Below are positions 1 to 5,622 of a DNA stretch of 13,172 nucleotides, piece after piece (position 1 is the first letter of the stretch; every line of letters starts with the position of its first letter). The stretch is taken from assembly GCA_046724435.1 (NCBI GenBank), contig JBKOWN010000095.1:1-13172 (forward strand), written 5' to 3'. Made by a program: the position numbers and the translations under genes. Source of the DNA: JALZAA01 sp046724435. GTDB taxonomy: Bacteria; Actinomycetota; Acidimicrobiia; IMCC26256; JACDBD01. The notes below the pieces were generated by a model that worked only from the letters and a program-made list of their open reading frames with translations, was not told the DNA's origin and did not search any database.

Positions 1-2
1 TC

Positions 3-314
3 GTCTTCGTGATGATGGCGAACTTCATCGTGTTCCTGTACGCCCGCGGGGTGGTGCGAGCCGCGGTCGACGAGGGAGCGCGGGCAGGAGGCCGTTTCGG
101 CGCGACGACCGGCGAGTGCGAGTCACGTGCGCGGGATGCCCTCGGTGATCTGCTTGCCGGACGCCTCGGACGCGACGTCAGCGTTCGGTGCGAGAGCGCC
201 AACGAGGACGAAATGCACGCGACGGTTCACGCCACGTTGCACGGATGGCTGCCGGGCGTGGTCCCCGACTGGACGTTCGCACTCGAAGCGCGGTCGGTGA
301 GAGAGCACCCGTGA
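3..314 (+). CDS. TadE-like pilus assembly protein, 5' partial
   Basis: The reading frame is open to the left edge of the window (first full codon at position 3), so the N-terminus, including the start of the membrane helix, is missing. What remains begins with hydrophobic residues (MMANFIVFLYARG) and then VVRAAVDEGARAG. This is the typical pattern of TadE-type minor pilins, in which a single N-terminal membrane helix is followed by an Ala-rich amphipathic helix. A short extracytoplasmic domain with two cysteines follows, ending in a WLPGVVPDWTF segment. TadE proteins are membrane-anchored pseudopilins of the Tad/Flp type IV pilus system. The stop codon overlaps the GTG of the next gene (GTGA), which suggests translational coupling in one pilus operon. 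The TadE assignment comes from the sequence pattern and the neighbours only. Confidence 0.75.
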   Translation, partial: VFVMMANFIVFLYARGVVRAAVDEGARAGGRFGATTGECESRARDALGDLLAGRLGRDVSVRCESANEDEMHATVHATLHGWLPGVVPDWTFALEARSVREHP

Positions 315-745
315 GCACGCTGCGGTCTGGCCGGTCTCGCGAGGGTGGTTATGTCGCCGCGGAGCTTGCGCTCGGCGTCGGCCTGCTGGTCTTCCCCATC
401 GCGTTGCTCGTGCTGACGTTGCCGACGTGGTCGGAGCGCCAGACGACGGCACGATCGATCGCTCGGGAGGTGGCACGGGTCGTTGCCGTCGCGGGTGTCT
501 GCGATCGCGGACGTGCCGCCGAGACCGGTTACGACATGGCGAGTAACCTCGGGCTCTCGCCGGGTGATGTCGACGTGCAACTCGATTGTGCGGCTGGCGG
601 CCGACTCTCGCGCGGAGGAAGCGTGCGCGCTTCGGTGACGGTCGCCGTTCCCGCTGTCACTGTTCCCGGGATCGGCGGCGTCGGAGCCTGGAGCTGGACT
701 GCCCACCACACCGAGCCGGTCGATCAGTACCGCAGCTTCGAATGA
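311..745 (+). CDS. TadE-like minor pilin with prepilin-type N-terminus
   Basis: A protein of 144 residues. The GTG at 311 was chosen because it overlaps the previous stop (GTGA) and puts the membrane helix near the N-terminus; the frame stays open further upstream, but that stretch is arginine-rich and unlike a leader. The N-terminus has a short basic leader, then REGG followed by YVAAELALGV and a hydrophobic helix (about residues 14-38). If a prepilin peptidase cuts after the second Gly, the mature protein would carry Glu at +5, the residue that Flp/TadE pseudopilins use for assembly. The extracytoplasmic part has two cysteines, which could form a disulfide, and a C-terminal beta-rich segment. 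It probably acts as a minor pilin of the Tad secretion/pilus apparatus together with its neighbours. Its stop overlaps the next ATG (ATGA). Confidence 0.72.
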   Translation: MSTLRSGRSREGGYVAAELALGVGLLVFPIALLVLTLPTWSERQTTARSIAREVARVVAVAGVCDRGRAAETGYDMASNLGLSPGDVDVQLDCAAGGRLSRGGSVRASVTVAVPAVTVPGIGGVGAWSWTAHHTEPVDQYRSFE

Positions 746-1182
746 CGAGGCACCTCCCCATCATGGGCGCGCGCCGCGAGTCCGGCACGATCACCTTGTG
801 GATGCTGGGGCTGTGCCTGATGCTGTTCCTCCTCGGCGGCATCAGCCTCGATTTGTGGCGCGCCTTCTCGGAGCGAAGGTCGCTGGCGGCCACCGCAGAT
901 GCGGCAGCGGTTGCCGGTGCGTCCGCCCTGGACGAGGCCGCGTACCGGAACAGCGGGGTGGTGCGGCTGGTGCCGCCGGATGCCCAGCGGCGGGCACGCG
1001 CGTCGCTGGCCGATCAGCTGGACCGCCGGGCACTTCGTGACGCGCGGGTCGAGGCGACCGAGGACGCGGTGATGATCACCGTCGGTGGCTCGGTCGACTT
1101 CTCGCTCCTGCAGATCGTGTCACCTGGCGACGAATTCGCCATCACTGTGCACGCCACCGCCCGTCCGCAGGCATCTCCGTGA
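742..1182 (+). CDS. TadG-like pilus-associated membrane protein
   Basis: A protein of 146 residues. The ATG at 742 overlaps the preceding stop (ATGA), and the longer open frame upstream lies over the previous gene. A basic leader (GARRESG) comes before a hydrophobic helix (about residues 16-36, TITLWMLGLCLMLFLLGG). This is followed by SLDLWRAFSERRSLAATADAAAVAGASALDEAAYR, given here only as a landmark for the Ala-rich helix that follows the membrane anchor in TadG/putative Flp pilus-assembly proteins. Unlike the previous gene it lacks a Glu at +5 after the Gly, which is usual for the TadG group. It is the last gene of the pilus operon before a new promoter at about 1198. The family assignment is by pattern and context. 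Confidence 0.7.
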   Translation: MTRHLPIMGARRESGTITLWMLGLCLMLFLLGGISLDLWRAFSERRSLAATADAAAVAGASALDEAAYRNSGVVRLVPPDAQRRARASLADQLDRRALRDARVEATEDAVMITVGGSVDFSLLQIVSPGDEFAITVHATARPQASP

Positions 1183-1197
1183 TCCGAACCAGGAAAG

Positions 1198-1227
1198 TTG
1201 ACACCCGTGTCAGGGAACGGGTAACTC
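1198..1227 (+). promoter_or_regulatory. Promoter of the MaoC-DUF35-thiolase operon
   Basis: A perfect -35 box TTGACA (1198-1203) is separated by 18 nt from a weak -10 box TAACTC (1222-1227). The -10 box stands exactly 7 nt before the ATG at 1235, so the mRNA should begin at or beside the start codon and lack a ribosome-binding site; none is visible. The -35 box lies inside the palindrome at 1199-1212, so a protein bound there would block RNA polymerase. Confidence 0.6.
1199..1212. promoter_or_regulatory. Operator-like palindrome TGACAC-CC-GTGTCA
   Basis: Perfect 6-bp inverted repeat TGACAC / GTGTCA with a 2-bp spacer, followed by GGGAACG. The same palindrome and the same GGGAACG tail recur at 13013-13034. 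It covers the -35 box of the operon that follows, so a repressor is the simplest reading. The size and symmetry suit a dimeric TetR- or GntR-type regulator, but no regulator gene lies in the window. Confidence 0.6.
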
Positions 1228-1234
1228 AATACCT

Positions 1235-1666
1235 ATGGCAGAGCAGAAGCTGTTCTTCGACGACATCAAAGAGGGCGACACGGGGCCGGAGTTCTCCCAC
1301 GAGCTCACCCGGACCGACCTGGTGATGTACGCGGGGGCGTCGGGGGACTTCAACCCGATGCACACCGACGAGGTGAAGGCCAAGGACTCGGGGCTGCCGA
1401 GCGTGTTCGGGCACGGCATGTTCACGGCCGGGATCCTGGGCAAGGCGCTCACCGACTTCGTCGGCGTCGGCAACCTGCGCGAATACAAGGTGCGCTTCAC
1501 CAAGCAGACCTGGCCCGGCGAGACGCTCACGACCAAAGTCACCGTGCAGAAGAAGTACGACGAGCACGGGGAGCACCGAGTCGATCTCCATTGCGAGGTC
1601 GTGAACGAGGGCGGCGAGGCGAAGATCAGCGGCGTGGCCGTCGCCGCGCTCCCGACCCGCGGCTGA
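1235..1666 (+). CDS. MaoC-like enoyl-CoA hydratase (hydratase 2 family)
   Basis: A protein of 143 residues, a single hot-dog domain of normal length for the short MaoC family. These enzymes add water to trans-2-enoyl-CoA. The hydratase-2 motif is complete at residues 32-45 (YAGASGDFNPMHTD), with the presumed catalytic Asp38 and His43, followed by GLPSVFGHGM at 53-62. It starts at the ATG at 1235, 7 nt after a -10-like box. Its stop overlaps the ATG of the DUF35 gene (TGATG). In the mycobacterial steroid system a MaoC subunit (ChsH1) pairs with ChsH2, a MaoC-DUF35 fusion. Here the MaoC and DUF35 parts are separate genes, so the protein may form a homodimer or a complex with one of the DUF35 proteins. 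The substrate cannot be read from the sequence; a steroid or other branched acyl-CoA is an inference from context. Confidence 0.88.
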   Translation: MAEQKLFFDDIKEGDTGPEFSHELTRTDLVMYAGASGDFNPMHTDEVKAKDSGLPSVFGHGMFTAGILGKALTDFVGVGNLREYKVRFTKQTWPGETLTTKVTVQKKYDEHGEHRVDLHCEVVNEGGEAKISGVAVAALPTRG

Positions 1667-2109
1667 TGGCGCGGGAGGGTCCGCGCTACGACCTGCCAGC
1701 GCCCGACCCCGAGACCCAGCCGTTCTGGGACGCTGCCCGGTCCGGCACGCTCCTCATCCAGCGGTGCGGCGTCTGCGGGCGCTTCCACTTCTACCCCCGG
1801 CCGTTCTGCCAGGTGTGCTGGAGCGCGAATGTCGAGTGGGTCGAGGCGAGTGGTCGGGCGACGCTGTACACGTGGTCGGTCGTGCGCCGCAACGACCTGC
1901 CGCCGTTCGGCGAGCGGGTGCCGTACGTGGCGGCCGTCGTCGACCTCGACGAAGGCCCACGCATGATGACGAACGTCGTTGACTGCGACTTCGAGGCCCT
2001 CGAGATCGGCATGCCGCTCGAGGTCCTCTTCCAGGAGATCGCCGAGGACGTGACGATCCCCGTGTTCCGGCCCCGCAGTGCCCAGCGCGCAGACCGGGGA
2101 GTGGCGTAG
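1666..2109 (+). CDS. DUF35 (zinc ribbon + OB-fold) acyl-CoA-associated protein, first copy
   Basis: A protein of 147 residues. The ATG at 1666 overlaps the MaoC stop (TGATG); the open frame before it lies in the MaoC gene. An N-terminal helix (PETQPFWDAARSGTL) leads into a rubredoxin-like zinc ribbon with all four cysteines present (Cys34, Cys37, Cys48, Cys51 in CGVCGRFHFYPRPFCQVC). The OB-fold part follows, with GRATLYTWSVVRR, PYVAAVVDLDEGPRMMTNVV and IGMPLEVLF. DUF35 proteins have no known catalysis of their own. They bind acyl-CoA enzymes, as in the Ltp2-ChsH2 steroid aldolase and archaeal thiolase/HMG-CoA synthase complexes, and help form the CoA channel. This copy keeps the full zinc site, unlike the second copy downstream. 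Confidence 0.87.
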   Translation: MAREGPRYDLPAPDPETQPFWDAARSGTLLIQRCGVCGRFHFYPRPFCQVCWSANVEWVEASGRATLYTWSVVRRNDLPPFGERVPYVAAVVDLDEGPRMMTNVVDCDFEALEIGMPLEVLFQEIAEDVTIPVFRPRSAQRADRGVA

Positions 2110-2110
2110 C

Positions 2111-2116
2111 TATCGT
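2111..2116 (+). promoter_or_regulatory. Possible internal leaderless -10 box TATCGT
   Basis: TATCGT stands exactly 7 nt before the GTG at 2124, the same spacing as at the other leaderless-looking starts in this window. No Shine-Dalgarno sequence is visible in the 14-bp gap after the first DUF35 gene. It could give the last three genes of the operon their own transcript. No good -35 box was seen. Confidence 0.35.
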
Positions 2117-2123
2117 CCTCTCC

Positions 2124-2477
2124 GTGGCCGACGAGCAGATGGACTGGAGCTTCCCCTGGTTCGAGGGGCCGCTCGACGAGGTCTTTCCCGCGCTCCACTC
2201 GGCGCAGAACGCGTGGATGAGCCAGATCGACTCGCTCAAGGCGCCCGACCGCAAGACCCACGAGCTGATCCGCATGGTCTGCACCGTGATCCTGCGCAAC
2301 CCGGCCGGTGTGCGTCGCCACGCCATGCTGGCGAAGGAGGTCGGCGCGAGCTGGGACGAGATCCTCGGCTCGATCATGCTCACGCTGCCGGGGTTCGGGC
2401 TGCTGCCCGCAGTCGAGGCGATCTCGCATGCCCGCGCCGGCTTCGACGCCGCGCCCGAGCCGGAAGAGGACGTGTGA
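2124..2477 (+). CDS. Carboxymuconolactone-decarboxylase/AhpD-like protein lacking the CxxC pair
   Basis: A protein of 117 residues from a GTG start. An in-frame ATG at 2139 is an alternative, but the GTG has a well-placed -10-like box. Residues 44-101 (KTHELIRMVCTVILRN, then RRHAMLAKEVGASWDEI, then a helix ending in PAVEAI) match the helical core of the CMD/AhpD family, where an ELI helix, a CxxCxxxH region and GAS/T-xxEI are the landmarks. The His is kept (His66), but the two redox cysteines are replaced by Asn59 and Gly62. An AhpD-type disulfide or peroxidase role is therefore unlikely, and a lactone/decarboxylase-like or structural role is left open. It lies between two DUF35 genes, and its stop overlaps the next GTG (GTGA), so it is probably co-translated with them and serves the same acyl-CoA pathway. 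Confidence 0.72.
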   Translation: MADEQMDWSFPWFEGPLDEVFPALHSAQNAWMSQIDSLKAPDRKTHELIRMVCTVILRNPAGVRRHAMLAKEVGASWDEILGSIMLTLPGFGLLPAVEAISHARAGFDAAPEPEEDV

Positions 2478-2899
2478 GCGACGACGTCCCGTTCCGGATC
2501 CTGCCCCGCATCTCGGACCGAAACCGGCATTTCTGGACAGGCGGGGCGGAGGGCGAGCTGCGGTTCCTGCGCTGCCAGGACGACGGCACCTACGTCCACC
2601 CGCCCACGTCGCGCTGCCCGAAGTGCCACGGCAAGAACCTCGCCGTCGAGGCCGTGTCGGGGCGTGCCACGGTGCACACGTTCTCGATCAACGTGCAGGA
2701 GTGGATGCCGGGCCCCGAGCTCCCGTACGTCGTGGCGATCGTCGAGCTGCCGGAGCAGGAAGCCCTGCGACTCACGACCAACATCGTGAACTGCCCGCCC
2801 GACGATGTGCGCATCGGCATGCCGGTGCAGGTCGTGTTCGAGCGCCACGACGACGGCGACGAAGCGGTGTACATCCCGCTGTTCGAGCCGGCGGCCTGA
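2474..2899 (+). CDS. DUF35 (zinc ribbon + OB-fold) acyl-CoA-associated protein, second copy
   Basis: A protein of 141 residues. The GTG at 2474 overlaps the preceding stop (GTGA); upstream of it the frame only shadows the CMD-like gene. The layout is that of DUF35: an N-terminal helix (DRNRHFWTGGAEGEL), a zinc-ribbon region at residues 34-51 and an OB-fold with GRATVHTFSIN, PYVVAIVEL, LTTNIVNC and IGMPVQVVF. The zinc site is incomplete, with Cys34, Cys48 and Cys51 present and Asp37 in place of the second cysteine. Asp may still bind metal, or the site may be structural only. Its stop overlaps the ATG of the thiolase-fold gene (TGATG). The adjacency matches Ltp2-DUF35 pairs in which the DUF35 subunit is required by the aldolase, so this copy is the best candidate partner of the next gene. 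Confidence 0.86.
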   Translation: MSDDVPFRILPRISDRNRHFWTGGAEGELRFLRCQDDGTYVHPPTSRCPKCHGKNLAVEAVSGRATVHTFSINVQEWMPGPELPYVVAIVELPEQEALRLTTNIVNCPPDDVRIGMPVQVVFERHDDGDEAVYIPLFEPAA

Positions 2900-4107
2900 T
2901 GGCAGCAGACCCGATCGAGCGGCGCACCGTGATCAGCGGTGCCGGGCAGTCGGAGATCGGCCGCCGACTGTTCCGAGACCCGCTCGACCTCACGCTCGAC
3001 GCGTGCATGGCCGCCATCGAGGACGCCGGCCTGACCACCGACCAGATCGACGGCATCGCCACGTACCCGGGGCCCATGGACACTCCGGCGGGCTTCTCGG
3101 GCGCGGGGCTCGTCGAGGTGCAAGACGCGCTGCGCCTCGAGGTCGGGTGGTACACGGGCGGGATCGAGCTGCCGGGCCAACTCGGATCGGTGATCGACGC
3201 GTGCCTGGCCGTCGCCGCCGGGCTGGCGACGCACGTGCTGTGCTTCCGCAGCGTCTACGAGGGCAGCGCCCAGGGCAAGCAGGGTCGCTCGGCCGTTATG
3301 CCGGGCGGTGGCAGTGGGGGCGGCAACTTCCGCGCCGGCAGCTACATGCAGTGGACGCTCCCGTTCTCGGCGCCGTCGGCGACGACGTGGGTCGCGATGT
3401 TCGCCCAACGGCACTTCCACGAGTTCGGCACGACACGCGAGCAACTCGCCCAGATCGCGCTCAACGCCCGCAAGAACGCGGGCGTCAACCCGAACGCGAT
3501 CTACCGCGACCCGATGACAATGGACGACTACTTCGACGCCCGGATGATCTCCTCACCGCTGTGCCTCTTCGACTGCGACGTGCCGTGCGACGGCGGCACC
3601 GCCGTCATCGTGTCGCACGCCGATACGGTCGCCGACCTGCGCAAGCCTCCGATCCAGGTGGAGGCGGTCGGAACCGCGCTCTACGGGCGGCCGTCGTGGG
3701 ACCAGTTCGACGACCTCACGACGATGGCCTGCCGGGACGCCGCCGCGCAGATGTGGACCCGTACCGATGTGCAGCCGTCGGACGTTCAGCTGGCCGAGAT
3801 GTACGACGGGTTCAGCTTCATCACGATGTCGTGGCTCGAAGCCATGAAGTTCTGCGGCCGGGGCGAGTCGGGACCGTTCGTCGAAGGCGGGCAGCGCATC
3901 GCGCGCGACGGCGAGCTGCCGCTCAACACGCACGGGGGTCAGCTCTCGGCCGGCCGGCTGCACGGCTACGGGTTCCTGCACGAGGCGTGCGTGCAGCTCT
4001 GGGGCGAGGCGGGGGAGCGGCAAGTGCCCGGCGATCCCGAAGTCGGTGTGGCGGCGGCCGGTGGGGGCCCACTGGCGGGGTGTCTCCTTCTCACGAACCG
4101 AAACTGA
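2899..4107 (+). CDS. Thiolase-fold lipid-transfer protein, Ltp2/SCP-X-like (probable acyl-CoA aldolase)
   Basis: A protein of 402 residues starting at the ATG that overlaps the DUF35 stop (TGATG). The thiolase fold is seen from the N-terminal strand (TVISGAGQSEIGRR), GLTTDQIDGIATYPG (45-59), the central LNARKNAGVNPNAIYRDP (188-205) and the C-terminal LPLNTHGGQLSAGRLHG (340-356). The nucleophilic cysteine of true thiolases is absent; the matching helix region reads GQLGSVIDACLAVAAG. It is therefore probably not a thiolase but a retro-aldolase like Ltp2, which splits a beta-hydroxy acyl-CoA after MaoC hydration. Tyr302 (AEMYDGFSF) and Tyr357 (LHGYGF) lie where Ltp2-type enzymes carry their conserved tyrosines. 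The order of MaoC, DUF35 and this gene supports hydration followed by C-C cleavage. The steroid substrate is an inference. Confidence 0.85.
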   Translation: MAADPIERRTVISGAGQSEIGRRLFRDPLDLTLDACMAAIEDAGLTTDQIDGIATYPGPMDTPAGFSGAGLVEVQDALRLEVGWYTGGIELPGQLGSVIDACLAVAAGLATHVLCFRSVYEGSAQGKQGRSAVMPGGGSGGGNFRAGSYMQWTLPFSAPSATTWVAMFAQRHFHEFGTTREQLAQIALNARKNAGVNPNAIYRDPMTMDDYFDARMISSPLCLFDCDVPCDGGTAVIVSHADTVADLRKPPIQVEAVGTALYGRPSWDQFDDLTTMACRDAAAQMWTRTDVQPSDVQLAEMYDGFSFITMSWLEAMKFCGRGESGPFVEGGQRIARDGELPLNTHGGQLSAGRLHGYGFLHEACVQLWGEAGERQVPGDPEVGVAAAGGGPLAGCLLLTNRN

Positions 4108-4121
4108 ACCGCTCGCGCCCC

Positions 4122-4127
4122 TAGGCT
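4122..4127 (+). promoter_or_regulatory. Possible leaderless -10 box TAGGCT
   Basis: TAGGCT ends 8 nt before the ATG at 4136, in the 28-bp gap after the thiolase-fold gene, and no ribosome-binding site is visible. This suggests that the glycosyltransferase has its own leaderless promoter and is not simply the sixth gene of the operon. No clear -35 box was seen. Confidence 0.35.
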
Positions 4128-4135
4128 CGCCGCCC

Positions 4136-5437
4136 ATGTCCCGGGGCGGCGACGATCGGCGGTTCTGGCGCGTCCTGCTGCTCATCGCGCTGGCGGCGCT
4201 CGTGCTGCGTGGGGCCTACGTCGGGCTGGCCAAGCGCGACCAGGCGATTCTCGGCGACCAGCTCTTCTACAACTCCGAGTCCGATCGCCTCGCCGACGGT
4301 GACGGCTTCGTCGAGCCGTTCGACCCCCAGGCCCTGATCCGCGGCCAGGTGCGCAAAGGGCACGATCCCGCGGCTGACCATCCGCCTCTGACGGTGCTCG
4401 TGCTCACGCCCGTCTCCTTCGTCACCAATCACAGCGAGATCGCAAAGCGGCTCACAATGTCGGTGCTCGGCGCCGTGGGCGTCGTCGTGATCGGGCTGCT
4501 GGCGCGCGAGCTTGCCGGCAACCGGGCCGGGTGGATCGCCGCCGGCATCGCCGCTATCTATCCGAACCTGTGGGTGAACGACGGGCTCATCATGTCCGAG
4601 ACGCTCGCCGCGCTCGTCGTCGCGTTGGCGTTGCTGTACGCCTACCGCCTGATACGCGAACCGAACGTCTGGAATGCACTGATCGTCGGCGCGTTGTGCG
4701 CGCTCGGCGCGCTGAGCCGCCCCGAGCTCGTGTTGCTCGTCCCGCTGCTGGCGGTGCCGGCGGCCCTCGTCGCGCGATCCGTCGTGATGGCGCAGCGGTG
4801 GAAGCTTGCCGGCGTGAGTGTGCTCGCAGCGACGCTCCTGATCGCACCATGGGTCGGATACAACCTTTCCCGCTTCAAGGAACCGACGTACCTTTCGACC
4901 AACGACGGGATCGCGCTGATCGGTTCCAACTGCAATTCCGTCTACTACGGGAACGGCATCGGTCTGACCGACCTCAAGTGCCTCGGCCGCAATCCGATCG
5001 GCGACCAGTCGGTCGACAGCAAGATCTTCCGCGACCGGGCGTTCGACTACATCGACGCGCACAAAGGGCGATTCGTCGTCGTGTCGTTGGCGCGCGTCGG
5101 GCGGAGCTGGAGCCTGTACCGCCCTTGGGACATGGTCAGCTACAACAAGGGGGAGGGACGCGAAGGCTGGGTCACGGCCCTCGGTCTGATCGCGTATTAC
5201 CCGCTGCTCATCGCCGCCGTCGCGGGCTGGGTCGTGATGCGCCGCCGCCGGCGGCGGTCGTGGCCGCTGCTCGTCCCGGCGCTGATCCTGACGGTCGCGT
5301 CAGCTGCCACGTACGGGCAGACGCGCTTCCGCGTGCCGGCGGAGCCGACGATCGTCGTGCTCGCAGCCGTCGCCATCGCCGCGGTGGTGGCGCGCGATTG
5401 GCCGCGGCGGAGGAAGCAGCCGGCCCGGCTGACCTAG
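4136..5437 (+). CDS. GT-C family membrane glycosyltransferase (PMT/ArnT-like)
   Basis: A protein of 433 residues with about nine to ten membrane helices, the first at about 11-32 and the last at about 404-420. The first extracytoplasmic loop has an acidic motif (GDQLFYNSESD, Asp41) and HPPL at 82-85. A second acidic site follows (LIMSETLA, Glu155), then LSRPEL at 193-198 and a C-terminal YGQTRFRVPAEP (393-404). This pattern is typical of polyprenyl-phosphate-sugar-dependent GT-C enzymes, which transfer a sugar to a lipid, glycan or protein on the outer face of the membrane. Two cysteines in the large loop (266, 282) could form a disulfide. The ATG at 4136 was chosen because upstream codons overlap the thiolase-fold gene. 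Donor and acceptor cannot be told. The link to the acyl-CoA operon may be only positional. Confidence 0.82.
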   Translation: MSRGGDDRRFWRVLLLIALAALVLRGAYVGLAKRDQAILGDQLFYNSESDRLADGDGFVEPFDPQALIRGQVRKGHDPAADHPPLTVLVLTPVSFVTNHSEIAKRLTMSVLGAVGVVVIGLLARELAGNRAGWIAAGIAAIYPNLWVNDGLIMSETLAALVVALALLYAYRLIREPNVWNALIVGALCALGALSRPELVLLVPLLAVPAALVARSVVMAQRWKLAGVSVLAATLLIAPWVGYNLSRFKEPTYLSTNDGIALIGSNCNSVYYGNGIGLTDLKCLGRNPIGDQSVDSKIFRDRAFDYIDAHKGRFVVVSLARVGRSWSLYRPWDMVSYNKGEGREGWVTALGLIAYYPLLIAAVAGWVVMRRRRRRSWPLLVPALILTVASAATYGQTRFRVPAEPTIVVLAAVAIAAVVARDWPRRRKQPARLT

Positions 5438-5448
5438 CCCGGACGCGG

Positions 5449-5488
5449 GAAGGCGGGAGACCCCGGTCCTCTCTGGTCTCCCACCTTC
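5449..5488 (+). terminator. Hairpin terminator after the glycosyltransferase gene
   Basis: GAAGG-c-GGGAGACC pairs with GGTCTCCC-a-CCTTC around a 12-nt loop, giving 13 base pairs with one mismatch, 11 bp after the stop at 5437. There is no T-tract, so it would be a non-classical (hairpin-only) terminator, as is common in high-G+C actinobacteria. It could also protect the 3' end. Confidence 0.6.
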
Positions 5489-5492
5489 CTCA

Positions 5493-5509
5493 TTCTCCCG
5501 AGGGGAGAA
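5493..5509. terminator. Second short hairpin in the convergent gap
   Basis: TTCTCCC pairs perfectly with GGGAGAA across a 3-nt loop, 4 bp after the first hairpin. The gap lies between convergent genes (ends at 5437 and 5623), so it may help stop transcription from either side. A weaker CACCC/GGGTG hairpin at 5580-5594 is nearer the minus-strand gene. Nothing else was recognised between 5510 and 5622. Confidence 0.45.
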
Positions 5510-5622
5510 GTCGATTCGTCCTCGCTCGGGAGGTACCAGGAGTTTCGCACCATTCGCGGCACCGCTAAACCTCTCGTCTCACCCGTTCGGGGTGTTGGTC
5601 CCTGTCCCAGCTGGACGACGGG

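Noticed and set aside
1754..2848. Minus-strand frame of 364 codons opposite the DUF35/CMD genes
   Set aside because: It spans three well-supported plus-strand genes that overlap by stop/start codons, and it has no domain pattern.
4121..5062. Minus-strand frame of 313 codons opposite the GT-C gene
   Set aside because: It mirrors the membrane-protein gene, with His/Asp/Gln-rich product and no recognisable domain.
5510..5622. Possible tRNA or small RNA in the gap after the GT-C gene
   Set aside because: No cloverleaf, no GTTCGA-type T-loop and no CCA-type end could be found; only hairpins are present.
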